64,000 nucleotides of DNA from Gaeumannomyces sp. JS-464 (lineage: Eukaryota > Ascomycota > Sordariomycetes > Magnaporthales > Magnaporthaceae), in the NCBI GenBank assembly GCA_002197995.1, contig NGZR01000002.1, positions 9,114,001-9,178,000 of the forward strand, in the 5' to 3' direction. Positions 55,815 to 64,000 of this stretch are shown in pieces. The translations under genes were made by a program, and so were the position numbers. A model generated the notes under the pieces. That model made no database searches. It saw only the letters and a list, made by a program, of their open reading frames with translations, and was not told the DNA's origin. The first letter of the stretch is position 1. Every line of letters starts with the position of its first letter.

Positions 55815-58800
55815 TTACTCGCGCAGGAACTGGAGCACCTTCTCCCTCTCCTCCACTGGCATGACGCGCAGAACATCGCGTACGCCCTTCCAGCTCGTGC
55901 TGACGACCGCTTTGTTGAGGCCGGGTGCCGGCGTCTGGGGCGAGTTTGGCGGCGATGTGCCCGTCGGGGCGGGCGTCGCATCGCCCTCGGCTACCACCCA
56001 GGTGCCGCCGCGGATGAGCTCCCTAATCTCAGCCGCCACCGCCTCCGACTTGAGAGCCCGGATCTTCTCCGCCACCACCTGGCGGTTCTCCTCGTACCAT
56101 GTGGCCACCTCGCGATCAGCACGGTCAAACTCGGGCACACCGCTCCAAGCCGAGAGCAGCTGCATGTGCCGGGCGCGCGCCTGTGTCGAGACCTTGTGCG
56201 ACGGCGAGACGGCAGCGGCGCCAGCCGTGCGCGCGCGCGATGCTGCGCAGAAGGTACTCCTCATTGATTCGCCTGCGCACACGCCAGTAGAAGAAGCGAC
56301 GCGCCTCCTTCCACTCGATCACGTCCCGGATGACGCCCTTGGCCTTCATGCGTCCAGCCCGGTCGTGCAGATCCGCGAACTGGATGGCGATCTGCTGGTA
56401 GATGGGCATAAGCTGCTCCTCGCGCTTGGTCATCTCCTTCTTGATCTGCTCCAGCTCCTCTTTGTTCGCGCCCTTGTTCTTGGCCGCCTCCTGTGCCACC
56501 AGCATGCGCTTCTTGAGGTTCGCGTACACAGGGTCGAGGCGGCCATGGTCTCGAGCTGCTTCTCCTTCCGGTACTTGATGCCGATGATACCCTCAGGCTC
56601 GAGCACACCACCGCGTGCGTCCGTGTCGGCGTACATCTCCATGGCCGTAGGGTTGATGGTTGGGTCCACCACGACCCAGGAGCCACCACGCAGCTCGCCG
56701 TGGGGCGGGATGTAGACGAAGACGGGCTGCTCGTACTTGACAAGAGCGTCGACGATGAAGGAGCCATACTTCAGGACCTCGTTGTACATGTCGCGCTGGC
56801 CACCCGAGAAACCACGCCAGTTGGCCAGGATCATAAGCGGGAGCTGCTCGCCATGGTTGAAGTCGTTGATAGCCTGCGCCGTCTTGAAGGCCGAGTTGGG
56901 ATACCAAACGCCGCCAGCCTCGTTCGTGACCTGCTCCATCGAGTCCGAGTTGGCAGGGTCCGCCGGCGTGATGTTCTCGACCGAGCGCGTCTCGACAGCG
57001 ATGACACCCATGGGGATACCGCCCAGACGGGCGCGGCCGACAACAACGGTCCTGGCCCATCCGCCCAGCGTCTCAACAAATGAGCCGCGATCGAAGAGAC
57101 CCGGCTGGAAGCCCTCCTCGTCTTCCTTGCCGGCAATCATCCACCTCGGGTCGTAGGGCTGGCGCTTGGGGGGAGTGAAGTCGACGTCGCGGTCCCATCC
57201 ATCGACGCTCGGCATGATAGGCACGGGCATGTTCCTCTTGGCGGGAACAAACGCCATCCACTCCATGATCTTGGAAATGCCCTCCATGTCGTCGTTGGCA
57301 GTCATGTGGGACACACCGTTGCGGTACATGATCTGCGTGCCTCCCAGCTGCAGGTTGGAGGTGTACACCTCGCGACCAAGAAGGTTGTTCAGGGCAGGGG
57401 CACCCGTCAGGATGATGGGCTGACCCTCGATCTGGACGGCACGCTGGCCCAGACGGACGAGGTACGCACCGATACCCACCGAGCGGCAGGTCACGAGTGT
57501 GCAAGTGAAGATGTCATTGTACGCCCTGCTCGTGGCACCGGCGATAAGACCGGAACCGCGCAGACACTCGACACCAAGGCCGTCCTCGGCACCGACGATG
57601 GTGAGGATCTTGTGACGCGTCTCGCCGTCAACGTTGACCTCCTCGGTGATGACATTCTCCTCGAACGTCTTCTTGGCGGCATCCGTGAGGTACAGGTAGT
57701 CGAAGCCCTTCTGCGGATTCGCGGCATCCGTCCAAGCGACTTTGAAGTGCGGCATGAGCTCGTTGGCAACACCCAGCCTAGCACCGGAGTTCGCAGACAG
57801 GTAGATACGAGGGATGCCAAGCTTCTGGGCAAACTCGGTGCACTTGTTGAAGAAGTGGTCCTCCTTGGGGCCAAATGAGCCGATGTTGTAGGTGATATCG
57901 TTGGCCACAACAACGAAGCGACGACCCTCAGGGTACTCGGGAGTAAAAGCCGTGATGATCCAGCCGACCATGCCGCAAGTGTTGGTGCCCGGCTCGCGAT
58001 CGATGGGCTGCAGAGTGTCGTGATCGTCAAGGACCAGCTCGAGAGTGCTGGTGCATTCGCCCTCCTGGGGACGCTTGCCCGCGGCCGAGGGTTGCTGTGC
58101 CTCGAGCTTCTTCCAGCTGTTCTGAATGGCCTGGCGGAACAGCTCCGGGAAGTCGTAGACGTACTGGGTTCCCATCAGGTGAGCCTTGTATCGCTTCGGC
58201 TGCAGCCAGTTCTTGGTCGGGTAGGGCGAGTTGACAGGGAGCAGATGCAGGGCGCCCGTCTTGGATGTGCCCGAGAAGTAGTGCAGAGCAACCTCGCCCT
58301 TCTCCGACTTGCGCTCATGGTAGAGCTCCACCTTCACGACGTATCCCGAGGTGTTGGTGATGTAGACACGGATTGGCAGCCTGGTGCCTGTGTTCTGGTC
58401 GGTGCAGATGATGCGAATCTCCACCTGGGCCACGCGCAGGCGCCAGGCGCGGGAGCCGAAGCGCTCGAGGAAACCCGCGAGCGCCTGCTCGACATCCTCG
58501 GGCTGGATGTTGAACGTCGGGATGAAGTTGAGGAACAGATGGTTGAGGTCCGAGTTGTTGTTGCCGATGATTTCAAGAGCGTCGAAGATATCGTTAATGA
58601 CTCTATCAGCTTCCGATATCAGATACTCGGCAGTCGGGATCTCGTCGCGGAGGCGACCAGGGCGGATGACTGCACGAGTGAAGTAACGCTTATCGGAGTC
58701 GACGCCTTGCCAACAGCCTCGTACACATGGATGTTCTTGTTCTCAGTGAACACCGACTTGTACTTGAACTTGGACAGACGGCTGAGCTCAAGCTGGAAGG

Positions 58801-61800
58801 CGAGGGCAGGCTCGCTGTGACGAATACTGTCGTCCTCGTCATAGTTGGGCCCGCGGAAAGTAAAGTAGCCAGGGTACGACGCGTCATTCTTGCCGCAGAT
58901 GAAGGTGATGCGTCGCACGCGACGGGCAAAGAGCTCGTCCTTGAACTGGGCAATGAAGGGCTTGATCCGAGAGAGTATCTCGTCGTCGTCGAGAGTCTCG
59001 GCGTCGTGAATTGCGATGTTCACAACAGCCGTCAGCTCGTCATCACTGTCGCGGCGTGCCGGGGCGGGCCTGCGCTTGCCGTCGAGGGTTGGGATAAGGC
59101 CAGCGGCCGGCCCGGCGAGCTTCTTACGCGCGCCCTTGGACGGCAGGGTCTCGAGGGCCTTGGCCAGAAGATCCTCCGCATCCTCGAGGTACTTGCAAGG
59201 CACAATGACACCCTTGCGAGTCGGCTGCTTGGCCGTCTTCTTGGACAGGTACGACAGGTCACTGATCGATGTGACGCGGCCGAAGCTGAAATCGTTGGGC
59301 GTGACAGGAGACGACGGCGTGGCAGACTGCAGCGGTCCACCGAAGCTGAACTCGATGTCACCGCTCACCTTCATGACGAAGTCCCAGGTGACGAACGACG
59401 GCTCATCGGTCTCGTCGCTATGGTACTCGATCTTGCCCAGGTCGTAGGCACGGTACGCGCGGCGGATGTAAACCTCAAGAGCAGCGAGACCAACCCAAGG
59501 GTCGTCGTGCGCGAAGAAGAGGCTGAGCACGTCGAACACGGTGTACTTGGAGTCGACAACCTCCTTGATCACCTCGATGTTGGGCTCACGATGGTCCCAG
59601 GCGGCTTCTCCGTAGCGCGACTCGACGACAGCTGAGCGCAAGATATGCTCCATTTGGCTCTTGCGCTCCTCGAGCGAGGGCAGCGAGCACTGAATGAGGA
59701 CCTCGCGAGCCTTGATGGCAACCTTGGCAGTCTGCCTGGACTCGAGCTCGGTGAGCTTCCTCAGGACATCGCGGAGATACTTGGCGACGTTGCCGACATC
59801 GGGCTTGTTGGGCCGGTACTCCTCGATGATGGCCAGGACTAGAAGACTCTTGGCGGCGACGCGACTATGCGACAGAACCGTCTGCACGATCTTCTGGATA
59901 TTCGTCCTTGTTATCATCTCGGAGCTTCAGGATGACTTCCTCGTCCTGCTGCCGGCGACCCGAGAACAGCTTCTCCGTCTCGACGTACTTGCTGAGCAGA
60001 GCAGCCATGACCTTGAGCTCATGCGCCTTTTGGCCCTCGGAGTACAGATCGAGAACGTCCGTCAGGGGAGCGAGCGTGGCCCTGAGGATGGCGGCGTCCC
60101 CGCGGGCAACATGGTCGTCGACGAACTTGTTGAAGGTTTTCTGCAGGTTCTTGGCCGGGAACTCAGCCTGGCGAGCCCTAGCCCGGTCGATAACCTGCCC
60201 AAGCTGGGACTCCAGCTTCTGGGGCATGCGGGTGTGCAGGGCAGAGAACTGGGCATTCCATTGGCTGTAAGGAAGCTCGGGGTCTCGGAGCACCTCGATC
60301 AGCGCAGCAGGCTGTCCTTCATGATGGTGGTGTTGTCGAAGCCCAGCATGATATTCTCGAGAATGTTATGCAGGAGAGAGAAGCGCTGGGCAGGCTTGTT
60401 GCCGGTGATAACAGCAGTACCAAACTCAGGCAGCCTCTGAAGGAAGGGCTGCGCCTGCTGGACGCGGCTGGGGTCGTCCAGCGAGAGGATGCCGAGAACG
60501 TCTCCAGCCTCCAGAGTAGAGCCAGGCTGCTTGATCAGCTGGACCGTGCCGTCCTCCTGAGCCACGAGCGGCATGTACATCTTCATGACCTCGACCTCGG
60601 CGAATGTCTGGCCGGCCTTAACGTGCTGTCCATTCTCAACCGTGTATTTGACCAGCTTGCCGGGGCTGGGGGTGCGGAGCTGCGTGGGGTCGTTCTCCTG
60701 CTCCAGCAGGCAAGTCCTGTTGTCGACGGAAAGGCGGGTGGCGCCAACCTCCTCTTTCCAGTAGACGTTGTGGCTCTTGCCGTCGAGAAGGATGAGCAGA
60801 CCACCATCGCTGAGCGGTCGCACACCAACCGAGCAGTTGGAGCCGTTGATGAAGAGGTGGTAGCTATCCCTGCTGGAGCGGGTGACAGTGAACTTGTACC
60901 GGAAGCCCTCGTAGATGAACTCGACGGGGAACGTGGTCTTCAGAATGTCCTTGGACGGCACCTGGCCCTTCTCGAGACCAGTCTTGTACTCTCCCAGGCA
61001 CTGCTCGCTGGCGAGATGGGCCTTCGTGACGGCACCAGAAACAACAGCAAGCATGGGATCAGGACGCTCGGCGGTGAGCTTCTTGGAGATAAGCTCATCC
61101 AGCCAGCCGGTGGTGATAGTGTTCTCCTCGAAGGCCTCGGTCTCCAGCAGCTTGATGAGATACTCAACGGTGGTACGGAAGTCGCCACGAATACTCAGCT
61201 CCTTCAGAGCAATGACCATGTGTTTCCTCGACGCAGACCGGTTCTCGCCATAAGCGAAAATGTGACCGAACTGACTGTCAGAGAAACTGTGGATGCCACC
61301 CTGGGTGCCGACGGAAAAGTAACCCCAGACGTTCGAGCTACTGCGGAAGTTCAGCTCGTGCATGACACCGTTCGAGGGCTTGAATCCCTCTCCAGGGTCC
61401 TCGGAGGTAATACGGCACGCGGTCAGATGGCCCTTGGGAGACGGCCGCCTCTGCGTCTTCTCGCTATCAGGGTTTTTGAACTCAAAGTCGATCTCGGTCG
61501 CCAGCTTGGGGTCCACGCCGTACAGCAGCCGGATGTCTGAGATGCGGTGCAGCGGAATACCCATGGCGATCTGGAGCTGAGCAGCCGGCAGATTGACGCC
61601 ACTGACACCCTCAGTCGTGGGGTGCTCGACCTGAAGACGAGGGTTGAGCTCCAGGAAGTAAAACTTGTCGTCGGCATGCGAGTACAGATACTCGACGGTG
61701 CCTGCAGAAACATAGCCGACGAGCCTGCCCAGACGGACGGCGGCATCCTCCATGGCCTTAAATGTGGGGGCCTTGGCGATGGTGACTGGCGCCTCCTCGA

Positions 61801-63034
61801 TGATCTTCTGATGCCTGCGCTGGACGGAACAATCTCTGCCAAAGAGCGAAATGTTGTTGCCGTACTGGTCAGCAAGCAGTTGGACCTCGAGATGCCTCGC
61901 GTTTCCAGCGAGCTTCATGATGAAGATGGGAGAACCGGGAATTTCGCTGGCCGCAGCCTTGTAGAGCTCCTCAAAGCCCTCCTCGGCCATGGCCTTGCGG
62001 ATACCCTTGCCGCCACCACCCTCTGAAGCCTTGATCATGACTGGGAAGCCGATTTCCTTGGCCTTCTCGAGGCCCTCCTGCCACGAGGTGACGCAGCCCT
62101 TCATGTAGACGTCATCGTCCACCGTAACAATACCCTTCTTGTCAATGCCAACCTGGTCAACGCCGGTGCCGGACCAGGGAATGCAAGGAACCTGGGCATG
62201 TTGTGCCACGATGGTAGAAGAGATCTTGTCGCCTAGCGAGCGCATGGCAGACCCCGGAGGACCAATGAAAATAATCTTCTTGGGTGATGCCGCCAGCGAC
62301 TCGGGCAGTTTTGGGTTCTCTGAGGCATGACCCCTACAAGTCGACTCTGTTAGTCTCTGAGTGGCACCAATCCCGGCGCCAAACACCGCACGGTGCCCGC
62401 AATTGACTTTCTGGGGAAACCTACCATCCTGCCCAGACAGCGTGGACATTCATCCGCTCCGCAACGTCGACGATCAGCTCGACGTTGGCGTAGTTGTTGT
62501 TGTTTGTGCCTCCTGGAACCTCGACGTAATGGTCTGCCATGCGGATGTAGTCTGCATTCGCCTGGAGATCCTCAGGCGTGGCCATGACCGTAAACTGGAT
62601 GGCCCTCTCATCGCCGAACGTCTCGTATGCCCATTTCCGAACTGACCGGATCTCCTTGACGGCAGCGATACCGTTGTTGGCAATCAGAACCTAGCCGGGG
62701 TGTTCCTGTTAGCAATCCGCGTCTACCCAGACCGCCCAACGTGCGCGAGGCGTTTCCCTAGCGGCGGGTACGCATGCGACAGGCAGGCACTGTGGGAGCA
62801 TTCATGCAAGCAACTCACGTTTGTGATGACGGTGTGGCCATCGTGGGCTGCCACCCACTCCTTCACCTTGGAGGGAGGGGCATTTTCCAGCCTGTTCCCA
62901 CCGATGAAGTGGTCGGCGATCCTGTGCTTCTCTGCGTACGAGGCCTTGCCGTTTGCAACGGAAACTGTGACGCTGCTCCCGTTGCGCTGCCGCGAGGTGT
63001 TCGCAGCTGGTGTGCTACCGTTCGTCTCCGACAT
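55815..63034 (-). CDS. acc1: Acetyl-CoA carboxylase (cytosolic, multidomain)
   Basis: Biotin-dependent enzyme that makes malonyl-CoA, the committed step of fatty-acid synthesis; essential in fungi. Exon 1 is 63034-62819 ([20 protein letters not shown]), exon 2 is 62690-62425, exon 3 runs from 62333 to the TAA at 55815; both introns are GT-AG and in phase. Total is about 2,330 residues. In order: biotin carboxylase ([50 protein letters not shown]), biotinyl domain EVMKMYMPL (Lys codon at 60583-60581), the central domain, and carboxyltransferase ([40 protein letters not shown] core, [20 protein letters not shown]). Five frame breaks occur: about 60300, 59910, 58705, 56540 and 56235. Each needs only 1-2 bases and the protein is otherwise highly conserved, so assembly error is the simplest explanation. 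Confidence 0.95.
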
Positions 63035-64000
63035 TCTGAAGGCGGCGCGTCGAGGCGTGGAAAGAGAAGTGAGTGGTGGTCGTCGCAAGGTCGGGGATTC
63101 AAGGGCCGGCTGCAGTCATGAAATGCTCCTGGGAATTGAGGAGCGAGCTGGCAAGCTCGGAGAAAACCGGGGGTGGGCCAGTTTCGAGCTTTGGGAGACG
63201 GGGCGAGCTGGCGGCGACTAGCTTCGGTGGGCGGTTGGATGCTCCAGGGATTCGCGGCTGTGGGGCAAGTGAGTTTCACGGCTCGACCTTGGGCGAAATG
63301 TCGTCGTCGCTGGGCCGGCTCGGGTGCTTGCTTCTTCACGGACAGGCACGGCTGGGCCGGAGGGGTATCGAATTCTAATTTGTTGAGCGGCTTGCCAAGG
63401 TCTAGAGCAGGAGTGCCGTGTCGCGCCCAGGCTGAAGTGTACGGATGGGGGCGGTGTATTCCTGGCAAAGGCGGGCACGGGAAGATTGAAAGCCACCGAC
63501 AGGCTGTGGGGAGGTTCGATAGCGTGTGGAAGCTTCTGTTTTTGTCCCGCCGGGAAATAGAGCGGCAGGAGACGTGGGAGTGGTGCAGAACAAACGAGGG
63601 GAGCGAGGGATGGAAGGAAGAAGTCGGAGGCAGATGCAATTTGCAGGCCCGGAGCGGAGGGACACACGGCAATTATCCATGTTGGCGCATTCACCACTTT
63701 TGGGGCCGATCCCTGTCCGCCCTCCGTGCTTCCCCAAAAACGCTGCGCGAGGCTGAAGGCGGGACCAATGACGGGACGCCGCGGCGGGAACTTGGGCCAC
63801 CCCTCGAGTTGAGCTCAGCAAAAAAAATCCATCCCTCCTTCCAATGGGAATCTGCCAATTTTTTCGGTGTTGGGGAAGGGACGCCTCCGACAGGGTGGGC
63901 CGCGCAGGGCCGCACAGCGCCGTGCCTGCATGCATGGACGGCTTGCGTCTTGTTGTGAATGGCGGGTGTTTGGGATGTGGTGGGGGTGGTGCAAACGTCA
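63035..64000. promoter_or_regulatory. Upstream region of acc1
   Basis: About 1 kb of promoter and 5' leader, to the end of the window. No specific regulator site can be named, and no gene is recognisable. Confidence 0.5.

Noticed and set aside
60368..61540. 390-codon plus-strand open frame
   Set aside because: Antisense to the biotin carboxylase/biotinyl part of acc1. It has no motifs and arises from the GC-rich codon bias; the same holds for 58727-59635.
55815..63034. acc1 as a pseudogene
   Set aside because: The protein is continuous and strongly conserved on both sides of every break, and each break needs only 1-2 bases. An essential gene is far more likely mis-assembled.

Overview
The window looks like a chromosome segment of a filamentous ascomycete (Pezizomycotina, most probably a Sordariomycete). 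The evidence is GC-rich genes with short GT-AG introns and fungal housekeeping proteins (Set9, mitochondrial uL14, twinfilin, the Sfc1 carrier, a SCON-2/sconB F-box protein, an MscS-type channel, acetyl-CoA carboxylase), plus an AT-rich block of retrotransposons mutated in the manner of repeat-induced point mutation (RIP). No species is claimed.

Layout. 1-288: the tail of an unrecognised gene. 1573-2188 (-): mitochondrial ribosomal protein uL14. 3547-6383 (+): histone H4K20 methyltransferase Set9, sharing a 1.4 kb promoter region with the uL14 gene. 6965-12454 (-): four small genes in one orientation; three encode compact velvet-like domain proteins (6965-7701, 8510-9192, 12008-12454) and one a small secreted protein (9846-10534). 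14283-28581: two nested Ty3/Gypsy chromoviruses with LTRs and perfect target-site duplications, both inactivated by RIP-like changes. 29852-30624 (-): a fourth velvet-like gene, cut off from the cluster by the retrotransposons. 30.6-36.5 kb: a long gene-poor stretch. 36548-36638: an intron-containing tRNA-Phe. 37907-40150 (+): a conserved fungal protein of unknown function. 41110-42315 (+): twinfilin. 42874-44205 (-): mitochondrial succinate/fumarate carrier. 46803-49367 (-): F-box/WD40 sulfur controller. About 51154-54217 (-): EF-hand/MscS mechanosensitive channel. 55815-63034 (-): acetyl-CoA carboxylase.

The most interesting feature is the group of compact velvet-like genes. All four lie on one strand, each is little more than a single domain, they are too diverged to be recent copies, and a small secreted protein is embedded among them. 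I know of no named system with this layout; the family assignment rests on motifs read by eye.

A general caution: most long genes, including the essential acetyl-CoA carboxylase, contain 1-2 base frameshifts, mostly in short homopolymer or dinucleotide runs. These look like assembly indels rather than decay, so 'broken' genes here should not be called pseudogenes without re-sequencing. Exon boundaries are inferred from splice motifs and protein continuity and may be off by a few bases.
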